Assembly: GCA_045580005.1 (NCBI GenBank)
Contig: JAZNMZ010000009.1
Span: forward strand, 1-64,000
Source of the DNA: UMGS1052 sp045580005
Lineage (GTDB): Bacteria > Bacillota > Clostridia > Oscillospirales > CAG-382
Length of the DNA stretch: 64,000 nt
Reading direction: 5' to 3'
Under the pieces are notes generated by a model. That model was not told the origin of the DNA. It made no database searches and saw only the letters and a list, made by a program, of their open reading frames with translations. Of this stretch, positions 25,691 to 34,484 are shown piece after piece (the first letter of the stretch is position 1; every line of letters begins with the position of its first letter). The translations under genes were made by a program, and so were the position numbers.

Positions 25691-27481
25691 TTAATCTTCA
25701 ATGAGGTAGTCTTCTTCAACGACAGTTCTGGGGTTTGTGGGGTGATATGGATTTGAAATATCCGAAAATCTGCTGTAAAGAGAGTCAATCTCTTCAACAG
25801 TATCTGCGAATGTATAAACTTCCTCTTCTGCTATATTGCTGTCTGTTTCTTCTGCATCTGCTGCGTTTTCTGCATAATATGCAGCAAGCTCAGCAGAAAT
25901 GTCAATAGCAGCAAGCCTGTTCTTGATTTCACTCTTTATGCTGTTAATATCATAGCTACCTGACATAAGTCCGGGGTAATATGCTCTGGTGATTTCATTT
26001 GCTTTTTCAAGCATGATCTTATCTTCAATATCAAGATCCGCAGTTGAGAATCCAAGGAATGCATGGGGAACAGAATCAAGATTCTGCGCCTTGTATGACT
26101 CGATGTAACCAGATTCGCCGATTTCTGTGTGCTTGATATACAGATTACCCGTCTGCTTGTTATTCATGCTGTAAACGCCGTCTGCAGTCACATGAGTAAC
26201 CTCTCCTGCATCATCAGCATAGTAGTGAGTACCCTCAATGCCGTACTGAAGAAGGTTTGCAAGTTCAGGATTTGTGTTGAAATGTCTAATAAGCTCTGTC
26301 GCTCTGCTGGGATTCTCTGAATATTTGCTTACAACAAATACAGAATTGAGAATATTTTCAGAAGTAGCACGGGGCGCTTTGTATACGACACATTCGTAAC
26401 CCTGAGCCTCAAGCTCCTGCATTTTGTGATAGCTACCTGTTCTTACATCAACAGCAAACGCTTCACCGTTGTAACTTGCAGGTATATACCCTGCAAGTCT
26501 GTAATTTCTGATAGTTTCAAAGTGGTCATAGAACGCGTTTACATCAAACAGCGAAACGGCAAAACCAGGGAATGCTGATTCATCGTCAAACTTCTGTGTT
26601 CCGACAGCAGAACCGTCTTCACCCAAAAAGTCAAACCCATATACACTTGCAGCTCGTGTCAGCGGAACATAACCGGGTTCTCTTGTTCTTATTACGGAGA
26701 GGTATTCTCCGAGTGATTCGAATGTGTTGAGATTTTCTGCGGAATAGCCATACTTGTCAAGAAGACCCTTGTCAAACACAAAGTATTCATACTCGCCGAT
26801 AGGCTTGTTTGTAGGAACACCGTAAGTCAGTCCCTTGCCTGCCTTTGCTCCAAGGAAAAATGTTGGGTGAATATATGAATTGAGGATCTTGTTTTCGAGA
26901 GTAATATAGCTGTCGATAGAAGCAAGTCTTTCGTCTTCGATAAGCTCAAAGAACTTGTCTGCACTGTTTACAAAAAAGATGTCAAGCTGGGGATGCTCAA
27001 GTTCAATATCTGTGCTGTCCTCGTCAAAGACCTGGTCAATAAGCTCATTGAACTCCTGATCAACCGACTCAGCATCTTCAACCGCTTCTGATTCTTCCTT
27101 TTTTGTGCCTGTAGCGCTGTTGGCTTCCTTAGCTGCCTTGCGCTTTGCCTCTGTCTCAGCCTGCTTTTGCTCCTGATATTCAATAGCTTCCTGCTCTGCA
27201 GTATCTACTGCAGCCCAATATTCATCTTCGGTAAAATAATTAATCTTTACCATTGTCTTATATTCAGGCAAAGTAATTTCGTTGATTGCCATCTGAACAG
27301 CCTTTGCTTGGTCAAGATCAGTTTCTGCGTTTGTAATAACATACATATTTAGTGTTACATTCTGCTTGATTGTGTTGGTAGATGCGGTTGTTTCGTCATC
27401 AATCTGATTGCATCCAGACAAAATCACCGGCGCTACCATAAGCGCAGCAAGAGAAATACCCAAAAAGTTTTTAGATTTCAT
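25691..27481 (-). CDS. Orphan extracellular solute-binding lipoprotein
   Basis: 596 residues. Residues 1-24 are a lipoprotein signal ending ILSGCNQ. The rest resembles family 1 (sugar or peptide) solute-binding proteins: NMYVITNAETDLDQ, LDIFFVNSADKFFELIEDERLASID, GVPTNKPIGEYEYFVFDKGLLDKYGY, and a C-terminal YYPGLMSGSYD. A charged, low-complexity insert of about 60 residues (around 95-155, rich in E, K, A) interrupts the N-terminal lobe. No permease or ATPase is adjacent and the gene has its own promoter and terminator, so it works with a transporter encoded elsewhere or as a surface protein. Ligand unknown. Confidence 0.85.
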   Translation of the reverse strand: MKSKNFLGISLAALMVAPVILSGCNQIDDETTASTNTIKQNVTLNMYVITNAETDLDQAKAVQMAINEITLPEYKTMVKINYFTEDEYWAAVDTAEQEAIEYQEQKQAETEAKRKAAKEANSATGTKKEESEAVEDAESVDQEFNELIDQVFDEDSTDIELEHPQLDIFFVNSADKFFELIEDERLASIDSYITLENKILNSYIHPTFFLGAKAGKGLTYGVPTNKPIGEYEYFVFDKGLLDKYGYSAENLNTFESLGEYLSVIRTREPGYVPLTRAASVYGFDFLGEDGSAVGTQKFDDESAFPGFAVSLFDVNAFYDHFETIRNYRLAGYIPASYNGEAFAVDVRTGSYHKMQELEAQGYECVVYKAPRATSENILNSVFVVSKYSENPSRATELIRHFNTNPELANLLQYGIEGTHYYADDAGEVTHVTADGVYSMNNKQTGNLYIKHTEIGESGYIESYKAQNLDSVPHAFLGFSTADLDIEDKIMLEKANEITRAYYPGLMSGSYDINSIKSEIKNRLAAIDISAELAAYYAENAADAEETDSNIAEEEVYTFADTVEEIDSLYSRFSDISNPYHPTNPRTVVEEDYLIED

Positions 27482-27548
27482 TATTACAAATCCTCCAATA
27501 GTTTAAAACTTAATTTTTCCTTAAAAGGATATATATTACATCTTGTAT

Positions 27549-27577
27549 ATTTTACACCAATTATTCGAGCGTGTCAA
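27549..27577 (-). promoter_or_regulatory. Promoter of the orphan solute-binding protein gene
   Basis: On the minus strand TTGACA (27572-27577), a 17-base spacer and TAAAAT (27549-27554). Confidence 0.75.
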
Positions 27578-27677
27578 GAGAAGAAATGATTTTTGTAAAT
27601 ATTGTATAGTATAAATCACCTATATGGCATAAAGTGCATAAAATCATGTGTGCAAAAAGCCAAAACTACACAGCCCA

Positions 27678-29036
27678 TCACTCAGCGGTTTCGTCTTCCC
27701 TGTCATCGTCGATATTAATTGTCATAAACAATTCTTCAATATGGTGCTCTTGCACAGACAGCACCTTGAAAATCAGATTGCCAAATGTCACACTGACAGT
27801 CTCGCCATCCTCGGGAATAATTCCAAGAAGACTGACAACAAGACCCCCTATAGTTTCACAGTTGTTCTCGTTCGGAATGACTATCTGCGCCGCATCCTCA
27901 ACATCCTTAATCGAAACAAGTCCGTTGAGAATATATTCGTTGTCAGAGATTTTTCTGACATCAGTGATTTCGGGTTCAGTATCGTACTCATCGTGCATAG
28001 TACCCATTATAGACTCAAGAAGGTCCTCCATAGTAACAATACCGAGTGTTCCGCCATATTCATCTATAACAATTGCCATCTGAATATGTGTGTCCTTGAA
28101 CTTTTCAAAAAGCTCCTTGAAGCTATTTGTTTCTGGAACATACAGTGCAGTTCTCATATATTCCCTGATATCAAATTTTCCGATAAGCTCCTCCGACAGT
28201 CCACCATTGGCGTCCTTGATTATCTTAATCAAGTCTTTTGTATAAAAAAGGCCAATAACATTGTCAAGAGTGCCGTCATACACAGGCATTCTCGAAAAGC
28301 CGAAATCGTTTGCAAGCGCAACTATCTCGTCAAGCGGAGTGTTAACTTCGATTGCTGTGATATCTGTACGGTGGGTCGTAATTTCTCCAACCAATCTGTC
28401 GTCAAACTCGAAAACATTATGTATCATCTGCTTTTCGCTCTCTTCGATGGTGCCGCTAACCTCGCCGACATCGACGAGCATTCTGATGTCGTCCTCTGTT
28501 ACCTCCTCATCCTGCTCTCGAGGGTTAACTCCTAGAAACGCAAGGAACAATGTTGTGATTCCCCTGTTTACAAGGTAAATCGGATAAAACAGCTTTGCAA
28601 AGAACACGAGCATAGACACGCACGAAAGACATAGCTTGTCAGTGTTCTTTGCTGCATACTTTGACGGAAGCCTCTTGGAAAAGGAGCAAAGCACAAGAAA
28701 AACTATAATAAAGAGAAATAAACAAGAAATAATTTCACTGATTCCGATATCTATTTCCGAGAATAAAGCAAGTTTTGCAAAAGAAAAAGCAAATTTGACA
28801 CTTACAAGCATTGTGAATATTATCATCAACACTCTCTGCCCAAGATCCACGACCGACGAAATCTTGTCCTGTCTTTCTATAACAGAAAGAAGTCTTTCGG
28901 TCTTGGCGGTGTCCTCGGGAAAAATCTTTCTGATATTGTTGGGTGTCTGCGAAAGGACTGCAGCCTTTGCAAACTCAGAAAGAAAGCACAAAACGGAAAT
29001 AGCAATCAAAATCAGTATACTACTCCAGGGGTCCAT
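27678..29036 (-). CDS. CNNM/CorC-type protein (DUF21, CBS pair, CorC_HlyC domain)
   Basis: 452 residues. The N-terminal DUF21 membrane domain has four hydrophobic segments, followed by two CBS motifs (TDITAIEVNTPLDEIVALAN; FKELFEKFKDTHIQMAIVIDEYGGTLGIVTMEDLLESI) and a C-terminal CorC_HlyC domain (YILNGLVSIKDVEDA). Family members are linked to Mg2+ or Co2+ efflux. Start 29036 has AAGGAG seven bases ahead; the GTG at 29042 is too close to it. A 6-base hairpin GTATCG/CGATAC (29055-29073) lies in the leader. Confidence 0.9.
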   Translation of the reverse strand: MDPWSSILILIAISVLCFLSEFAKAAVLSQTPNNIRKIFPEDTAKTERLLSVIERQDKISSVVDLGQRVLMIIFTMLVSVKFAFSFAKLALFSEIDIGISEIISCLFLFIIVFLVLCSFSKRLPSKYAAKNTDKLCLSCVSMLVFFAKLFYPIYLVNRGITTLFLAFLGVNPREQDEEVTEDDIRMLVDVGEVSGTIEESEKQMIHNVFEFDDRLVGEITTHRTDITAIEVNTPLDEIVALANDFGFSRMPVYDGTLDNVIGLFYTKDLIKIIKDANGGLSEELIGKFDIREYMRTALYVPETNSFKELFEKFKDTHIQMAIVIDEYGGTLGIVTMEDLLESIMGTMHDEYDTEPEITDVRKISDNEYILNGLVSIKDVEDAAQIVIPNENNCETIGGLVVSLLGIIPEDGETVSVTFGNLIFKVLSVQEHHIEELFMTINIDDDREDETAE

Positions 29037-29092
29037 ATACACTCTCCTTATAATGTATCGGCAAAATCGATACCCTTTTAATTTATGATAAT

Positions 29093-29121
29093 ATTATACA
29101 ATACATGTCAAAAAAAGTCAA
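29093..29121 (-). promoter_or_regulatory. Promoter of the CNNM/CorC gene
   Basis: On the minus strand TTGACT (29116-29121), a 17-base spacer and TATAAT (29093-29098). It faces away from the manA promoter 40 bases on. Confidence 0.75.
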
Positions 29122-29161
29122 TGAACATTTTCTCACAATGATTGAACATTAAAAAGAAAAC

Positions 29162-29190
29162 TTGACAATTTCTGCTAAAAAAACTATAAT
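29162..29190 (+). promoter_or_regulatory. Consensus promoter of manA
   Basis: A full consensus match: TTGACA (29162-29167), 17 bases, TATAAT (29185-29190). Confidence 0.9.
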
Positions 29191-29222
29191 ATTCATGTAA
29201 AATGTTTTGGAGGTAATATAAT

Positions 29223-30158
29223 ATGTATCCGTTGAAGTTAAAATCAGTATTGAAAGAAATAATCTGGGGAGGCACACTGTTGTCTGAGCAGTTCGATAAA
29301 GGTGAAAAAGGACAGAAAATCGCTGAAGCATGGGTACTTGCCAACAGACCGGACGGTATTTGTATTGTTGAAAACGGTGAATATGCAGGGAAAAGTCTTA
29401 ATGAAGTGCTACCGGAAAGCTCTGAGCCGTTTCCGCTTCTGATAAAGCTTATAGACGCCTGTGACAGACTTTCTGTACAGGTTCATCCCGATGATAAGTA
29501 TGCAAAAATGTGCGGTCTTGATGCCGGAAAGACAGAAATGTGGTATATTCTTGAAGCAACACCTGACGCAAAGCTTGTATACGGCATGAACAAGGACACA
29601 GACTTTACAGATGATGATATTCGCTCTGCAGCTGCAGACGGAACACTTGACAAGTACCTCAACTATGTTCCCGTAAAAAAAGGTGATGTATTCTTTATAC
29701 CCGCAGGTCTTGTACACGCTATCGGCAAAGGCATTCTTATTGCCGAGGTTCAGCAGAATTCAAACACAACATACAGACTTTACGATTATGACAGAAGAGA
29801 TAAAGACGGAAAAGGCCGCGAGCTTCATATTGAGGAGGCTCTCAGGGTTATTGACAAGACACTTCCGCACGGCGACAACATTCCTACTGTTCTTTTTGAC
29901 AGGGACGGCAAAGTACTGAAGCAGCTTTGCACCTGCGAATTCTTCTCGGTTGAAAGTCTTAGCCTAAACAAAGCAGAACACACTTTAAAAGCTGACAAAA
30001 TGATACATCTGCTCTGCACAGACGGAAAAGGCAGTCTGGTATGCGACAATGTTACATATGATTTCAGCAAAGGCGAAAGCTATCTTCTGACAGAAGGGCT
30101 TTCCGACATCATAATATCAGCAGAAAATTGTGAGCTTATCGTTTCTGCCACAAAATAA
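29223..30158 (+). CDS. manA: Mannose-6-phosphate isomerase, class I (short type)
   Basis: 311 residues, the size of the Bacillus YvyI/Pmi-type enzymes. Interconverts mannose-6-P and fructose-6-P with a zinc ion. Zinc and active-site stretches: LIKLIDACDRLSVQVHPDD, KTEMWYIL and GLVHAIGKGILIAEVQQNSN with the conserved Arg in TTYRLYDYDR. TTGGAGG lies before the ATG. Stands alone between a consensus promoter and a terminator. Confidence 0.95.
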   Translation: MYPLKLKSVLKEIIWGGTLLSEQFDKGEKGQKIAEAWVLANRPDGICIVENGEYAGKSLNEVLPESSEPFPLLIKLIDACDRLSVQVHPDDKYAKMCGLDAGKTEMWYILEATPDAKLVYGMNKDTDFTDDDIRSAAADGTLDKYLNYVPVKKGDVFFIPAGLVHAIGKGILIAEVQQNSNTTYRLYDYDRRDKDGKGRELHIEEALRVIDKTLPHGDNIPTVLFDRDGKVLKQLCTCEFFSVESLSLNKAEHTLKADKMIHLLCTDGKGSLVCDNVTYDFSKGESYLLTEGLSDIIISAENCELIVSATK

Positions 30159-30178
30159 TTTTTATACCGCATAATTGC

Positions 30179-30229
30179 AAAAGCACCTCCACATACTAAA
30201 AAAGCTTTAGTACGGAGGTGCTTTTATTT
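30179..30229. terminator. Bidirectional terminator between manA and sipL
   Basis: A 12-base stem AAAAGCACCTCC/GGAGGTGCTTTT (30179-30190, 30214-30225) extended inward by TACTAAA/TTTAGTA; T-rich on both outer sides. Confidence 0.85.
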
Positions 30230-30250
30230 TGTAACTTTATAAAAATCCGA

Positions 30251-31813
30251 TCAGTGAAGCAAAATAAACCTTTTTCCATCAAAAGTTTCGCCGGTTACAT
30301 TGTTGTCACTCTTAAGACGCGAGCAAGAAACATGGTGAGCTTTTGCAACATTCCAAACACTCTCACCTGCTACAGGATAATATATTGTAAAGCCTTTTGT
30401 GCGTACACTATCGTTTTGCGTGCTGAGCCTTTCGTAACCCGTCACAACCTCATGCGTTTCCTCAGATATTACAGCACATCGCTCATGTATATTTATCTTA
30501 AGCACAAGCTCGCCACCATACAGCTCGCATTCGTAAGAATCAACAAACGACGCGTTTATAAATCTGTATTTCTGGGGGTCCCCTGTGATTAGATTTGAAA
30601 GATTCGAAGTCGGAATATGTATATTGATAGGTATCTGAACAGCCTCTATCTCGCCGTTTTCTTTTACCCCTATCACGCAAAGAGTTCCGCGCGCGCCAAA
30701 CGACAGCCTGTCATCGTAGTTCTCGGGATTGGATAGCGAAAGTCTCAGATTTGACAAAACAACAGAAGTTATACCTTTCAGGTCTGTTCTCAGATGTTCT
30801 TCAGCGTTAATATTTTCTTCATATATATTTACAAAAGTGCTGACACGGATTTTTTTCTTTTCTATCTTCATATGGCAGTTTGTAGAATAAGCGTCAACAT
30901 TAAGCAGTTTTTCGCAGTTTTTTAAGCCGTATATAACGAAATTTATGCCTGCATTTAGCGAAATGAGTCTATTTTCACCATAATTGTCCGACATAACCTC
31001 GGTGCCTACTCCTGTTATATCTGCACAGGCTACTGCTTGCCATTCCGGGTCAATTTCAAAAATATCGTACTCAGACTTGAAAGGTACTGACTTTTTAAAT
31101 GAGACATATTCCTCATTGTCATCGGAGACTGCTCTGTACAAACACGAAAAATCAACATTTGCTGCCACAGTCACACAGCCGTCGTTTACCGATACCTCGC
31201 CGACAGAAACACCGATGTCTGCATTGATAATTTCATCAATCTCAGGCATTCCGTCATCGAGTCTGATTTCCTCAGAAAGACTTTTTTGATTGTCTTCCGA
31301 AAGAATCATATGAGTAGCCAACACACTCTTTTCAAGGTATTCCACATCACAATCTTCGTTTTGCGTACACTGATCCTCGCCGCTGCTTTCTACAGATAGT
31401 TTTATCACATCGCAGCATACAGATATCTTTGACTTTGCTGTCACTCTCCGTTGGTTATGCATCCTCGATGAAGAGTGTCCCACAAACACATTTACAACAG
31501 GGCGCAGGTCCTGTTCATCAACCGACTCTCCGGACGATATATTGAAGCTCTGGTTGAATTCGCCTGAAAATACTGCGCTTTTGAGTTTATTTTTAAAGTC
31601 TGAAACATACAAAACACTGTATACAACCTCGCCGTCAACATATACTGTGCCGTTTTCTATTGATTTGCTTTTAATTTTTGCTTTTGCGTCAGTCTTTACT
31701 ATTCTTGATATGTTTGGCAGATATTCCGGAAGAGTGTAATCTGTTTCATTTTCTTTTTCTGTCTTTTCAAAGAACACTCTTTCATACGCCGGAGACATAC
31801 AGTAATTTTCCAT
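30251..31813 (-). CDS. sipL: SipL-like spore-coat morphogenesis protein (DUF3794/SPOCS plus LysM)
   Basis: 520 residues. Repeated beta-rich units typical of SPOCS/DUF3794 (for example YTLPEYLPNISRIVKTDAKA, VYVDGEVVYSVLYVSD, KSVPFKSEYDIFEID) fill the protein, and the last 50 residues are a LysM domain (YYPVAGESVWNVAKAHHVSC). In Clostridioides difficile SipL joins SpoIVA at the forespore surface through its LysM domain. Start 31813 follows AAGGAG by nine bases; ATG 31837 has no such site. spoVM lies just upstream, supporting the role. Confidence 0.85.
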   Translation of the reverse strand: MENYCMSPAYERVFFEKTEKENETDYTLPEYLPNISRIVKTDAKAKIKSKSIENGTVYVDGEVVYSVLYVSDFKNKLKSAVFSGEFNQSFNISSGESVDEQDLRPVVNVFVGHSSSRMHNQRRVTAKSKISVCCDVIKLSVESSGEDQCTQNEDCDVEYLEKSVLATHMILSEDNQKSLSEEIRLDDGMPEIDEIINADIGVSVGEVSVNDGCVTVAANVDFSCLYRAVSDDNEEYVSFKKSVPFKSEYDIFEIDPEWQAVACADITGVGTEVMSDNYGENRLISLNAGINFVIYGLKNCEKLLNVDAYSTNCHMKIEKKKIRVSTFVNIYEENINAEEHLRTDLKGITSVVLSNLRLSLSNPENYDDRLSFGARGTLCVIGVKENGEIEAVQIPINIHIPTSNLSNLITGDPQKYRFINASFVDSYECELYGGELVLKINIHERCAVISEETHEVVTGYERLSTQNDSVRTKGFTIYYPVAGESVWNVAKAHHVSCSRLKSDNNVTGETFDGKRFILLH

Positions 31814-31885
31814 TTTGATTTTCTCCTTTTCGATCATGTTTTCTGCTACAAGTATATTTTGATAAAAGGAGAAATATTACAAAGA

Positions 31886-31966
31886 TTACTTACCTCTTTT
31901 TTCTTTAACAAACAGTGATAAAATTTTTCTGAGTATTCCTCCCGGTTTAAGTACAACTATTTTCAT
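31886..31966 (-). CDS. spoVM: Stage V sporulation protein M (26 residues)
   Basis: A 26-codon gene: M-K-I-V-V-L-K-P-G-G-I-L-R-K-I-L-S-L-F-V then KEKRGK. The Bacillus SpoVM is also 26 residues, with the same start Met-Lys, Lys at 7, an amphipathic helix with Arg near the middle and a basic tail. SpoVM binds the convex forespore membrane and anchors SpoIVA, the partner of SipL. AAAGGGG sits eight bases before the ATG. Its position just upstream of sipL is strong context. The pattern is a by-eye alignment. Confidence 0.75.
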   Translation of the reverse strand: MKIVVLKPGGILRKILSLFVKEKRGK

Positions 31967-31990
31967 AAGTATACCCCTTTCAAAGTACTG

Positions 31991-32137
31991 TCATTTTGAA
32001 AAATACAAAAAACCTGCAAATATTAAAAGCAAAGCCTCAATACATACCAAAGCTACCGAGGGTAAGAAGCAGGAAACAAGAATTGTTACTCCCATTGCCA
32101 TAATACAGATTCCTATCAGTTTAGAATTTTTTCTCAT
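31991..32137 (-). CDS. Tiny membrane protein upstream of spoVM
   Basis: 48 residues: MRKNSK then two hydrophobic stretches (LIGICIMAMGVTILVSCFL and VALVCIEALLLIFAGFLYF). The ATG at 32137 has GAGGG five bases ahead; the ATG 16 codons upstream has no ribosome site. Similar short hydrophobic proteins occur in other Clostridia; function unknown. It is 24 bases upstream of spoVM and is probably co-transcribed with spoVM and sipL. CATATAAT at 32167-32174 on the minus strand looks like a sigma-E -10, without a good -35. Confidence 0.65.
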   Translation of the reverse strand: MRKNSKLIGICIMAMGVTILVSCFLPSVALVCIEALLLIFAGFLYFSK

Positions 32138-32292
32138 AATATCCCTCATTTGCTTTATATTTATATTTCCATTATATGACATCAACTAGTTTGTGACACT
32201 GATTTTATAAAAATATCGTTGGCATCAAAAAACTAACAAAAAATCGTTTTTTTACATATTTATATGTTAAATAATAAAACGGAGCTGATATA

Positions 32293-33276
32293 ATGCACTT
32301 AACAAAAATCCTGCTGATTGCTGCTACTGTGAATATTCTGGTACTACTTCTCGGTTCGGAGTATTTTATCAGAATCGGATTTGACAGACGCGCAAGTCGT
32401 AAGGCGATAACCGGCGCATCGGTAAACACTCTGCCAATGCTCAAAAATCCAAACGGTTTTATCCCTCGTACTCGTGAGGAAAACAAAAAATGGGTAGACT
32501 CTGTTGAACACAAGGAAATATACCTTGTATCACACGATGGTATAATACTGCACGGATACGAGTTTTTAAACAAAAGGAAATGCAGCAACTACTGTATTTG
32601 CTTACACGGCTATTCCGGATGTCCAGAGGACAATTCAGGCTTTGCAGAGGCTTTTTTGAGAATGGGTTTTAATGTAATTCTGCCAACAATGCGCGGTCAC
32701 GGAAAAAGCGGCGGAAACTATATATGTATGGGCTATCCCGAAAGACTTGATATAGCAGAGTTTACAGATTATATCATAAAAAAAGAAAAAGACGCTAAAA
32801 TCGTCGTATATGGCATCTCGATGGGCGCAGCTGCCGCAATGATGTATGCAGGAGAAAAATTACCGGAAAATGTGAAATGCATTATAGAGGACTGCGGATA
32901 CTGCTCTATCCACGACGAACTAAAATATGAACTTTCGTCAGTGTTTCATTTGCCGCCATATCCTCTTATTAGTATTGTTGACAAAAGAGCAAGGAAAAAG
33001 CTCGGCTTCTCGATAATCAAAGAAGGAAGCTGCATAGATGCTGTCAAAAGAAGCAAAACCCCTATTCTGTTCATTCACGGAGACAGCGACACTTTCGTCC
33101 CGACAAAAATGGTTTATAAAGTATATGGGGCTGCGAACTGTGATAAAGAGCTTCTAATCATCAAAGGTGCCGGGCACGCAATGTCTTCCTGTGAGGATCC
33201 AAAAAAATATTGGGCAACTGTTGAAAACTTTATAAGAAATCATATGGGTATAGATGTAAGCCATGTGTTAGAATAA
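32293..33276 (+). CDS. Alpha/beta hydrolase with N-terminal membrane anchor
   Basis: 327 residues. Helix about 5-21, then an alpha/beta hydrolase core: oxyanion region LHGYSGCPEDN, nucleophile GISMGAA, Asp in FIHGDSDTFVP and His in IKGAGHAMS. The group is close to YqkD/BAAT-like hydrolases often annotated as esterase; substrate unknown. GGAG precedes the ATG. Followed immediately by a terminator, so it is not part of the microcompartment operon after it. Confidence 0.85.
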   Translation: MHLTKILLIAATVNILVLLLGSEYFIRIGFDRRASRKAITGASVNTLPMLKNPNGFIPRTREENKKWVDSVEHKEIYLVSHDGIILHGYEFLNKRKCSNYCICLHGYSGCPEDNSGFAEAFLRMGFNVILPTMRGHGKSGGNYICMGYPERLDIAEFTDYIIKKEKDAKIVVYGISMGAAAAMMYAGEKLPENVKCIIEDCGYCSIHDELKYELSSVFHLPPYPLISIVDKRARKKLGFSIIKEGSCIDAVKRSKTPILFIHGDSDTFVPTKMVYKVYGAANCDKELLIIKGAGHAMSSCEDPKKYWATVENFIRNHMGIDVSHVLE

Positions 33277-33303
33277 AAAAATCCGGAGTATCTCCGGATT
33301 TTT
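33277..33303 (+). terminator. Terminator of the hydrolase gene
   Basis: A 12-base stem AAAAATCCGGAG/CTCCGGATTTTT with a 3-base loop, starting right after the stop codon. Confidence 0.9.
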
Positions 33304-33588
33304 ATTCTAATGAACGACAGTCCAAAAAGAATAATTTGAACAAGCTTTGTTTATTCATACCAAATCAATATGAATTGATATCGCGCAAAAAAAATACTTT
33401 AATTGACACATTGTTAAAATAGTGTCATTACAAATATACATTTTTAAAGTGAAAAAAACACTGTTTTATCCTATCAAAACAGTGTGGTATTTAATAACTG
33501 TTTGTTAACAAATCAAAAAAAGTAGTGCTTTTTGACAAAAAAATGCACTTTTTTTCTTTCAACAGACAATTTTTGTGGAAAAGTGTTA
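33304..33588. promoter_or_regulatory. AT-rich control region of the microcompartment operon
   Basis: No gene is visible here. It holds several dyads: TGACAC/GTGTCA (33404-33409, 33422-33427), a 10-base perfect repeat ACACTGTTTT/AAAACAGTGT with 8-base spacer (33458-33485) and the palindrome TTTGTTAACAAA (33501-33512). An imperfect dyad lies around 33517-33556. None is followed by a T-run typical of a terminator except the last. They are candidate binding sites for a regulator of the operon, which is not encoded in the window. Confidence 0.45.
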
Positions 33589-33617
33589 TTGACAACGCAA
33601 AAATATTGTTGTATCAT
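33589..33617 (+). promoter_or_regulatory. Promoter of the microcompartment operon
   Basis: TTGACA (33589-33594), a 17-base spacer and TATCAT (33612-33617). Transcription would start near 33624, 56 bases before the HAD gene. Confidence 0.7.
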
Positions 33618-33679
33618 TATATTAGTATATAATAACTAACTTGGATAATTGTCTAAAATTTTATACAAGGTGGATAGAT

Positions 33680-34459
33680 TTGAAGAAAGCGGTAATCAGT
33701 GATATAGACGGCTCTTTAATATACAGAGGTCATCATCTGAACAAGACAAGATTTCCTCTTATGCTCAAAAAGCTGAGCGACAAAGATATTGCTTTTTGTC
33801 TTGCAACCGGCAGAACATACGGCGATGTCGCGTGTCTTTTTGGAGATCTTCTTGACGGGGTACATATTTTATGCTGTGACGGTGCGCTTAGCATCACAGG
33901 ACACAAGATTGTTCATTCCTTCCCTATCAGAAGCTATTTTCTTTCCTACTTTTTTGATTTTGCAAAAAACCAAACCGACACCTATGTAAATCTTCATAAA
34001 TCCTTTGCGATTGAATTTCACGGATATACGCACTCATATATTTTCACTCACAGTGCTTGTCTTTATCATAAGGAAGCTGCAAAGCTGAAAAACCTCAAGA
34101 GGATTTCTGCTCTTGAAGAAATAAAAGAAGATATATTTAAAATCAGTCTGTTTAGCAACAGCTCGATTGGTACACCTGACGGATTGCGTATTTGCTACGA
34201 TAAGGGCGGTATTACCGAGTATGTACCCAAAGCTGCCACAAAGCTCTCGGCAGCAAAAGACCTGTCGGATAGACTTGGCATCCCACTTAGCTGTTTCACA
34301 GCATTCGGCGACAGCGATAACGACGCTGAGTTGCTTTGCGCCTGCGGGTGTTCATACTCCACTTACTGCGCGCAAAAAGAAGTATTTGAGCTGACAGACC
34401 ACCATACAAGAGATGTGATCGGCACAGTGATAAGACTTGCCGATGAAAAAGTATTATAA
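33680..34459 (+). CDS. Cof-type HAD phosphatase heading the microcompartment operon
   Basis: 259 residues. HAD motif I is SDIDGSLIY, motif II near LATGRTY, and GDSDNDAELL gives motif IV; a Cof-type cap lies between. Such enzymes dephosphorylate sugar phosphates or related small molecules. Start is TTG at 33680, preceded by AAGGTGGA; the TTG at 33641 lacks a site. The GRE gene begins 25 bases after the stop, so it belongs to the operon, perhaps to recycle a phosphorylated intermediate (inference). Confidence 0.78.
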   Translation: MKKAVISDIDGSLIYRGHHLNKTRFPLMLKKLSDKDIAFCLATGRTYGDVACLFGDLLDGVHILCCDGALSITGHKIVHSFPIRSYFLSYFFDFAKNQTDTYVNLHKSFAIEFHGYTHSYIFTHSACLYHKEAAKLKNLKRISALEEIKEDIFKISLFSNSSIGTPDGLRICYDKGGITEYVPKAATKLSAAKDLSDRLGIPLSCFTAFGDSDNDAELLCACGCSYSTYCAQKEVFELTDHHTRDVIGTVIRLADEKVL

Positions 34460-34484
34460 ACAACACCACAAAAGAGGTTGTAAA

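Noticed and set aside
27648..28535. A 295-codon plus-strand open frame opposite the CNNM/CorC gene
   Set aside because: It is antisense to a gene with clear DUF21-CBS-CorC motifs, has no ribosome site and its translation has no recognisable pattern.
33458..33485. The ACACTGTTTT inverted repeat as a transcription terminator
   Set aside because: No T-run follows on either strand, and a clear terminator already closes the upstream gene at 33277-33303.
34437..34484. Upstream ATG for the glycyl-radical enzyme
   Set aside because: It lies inside the HAD gene and lacks a ribosome site; ATG 34485 has AGAGG and gives the normal family N-terminus.
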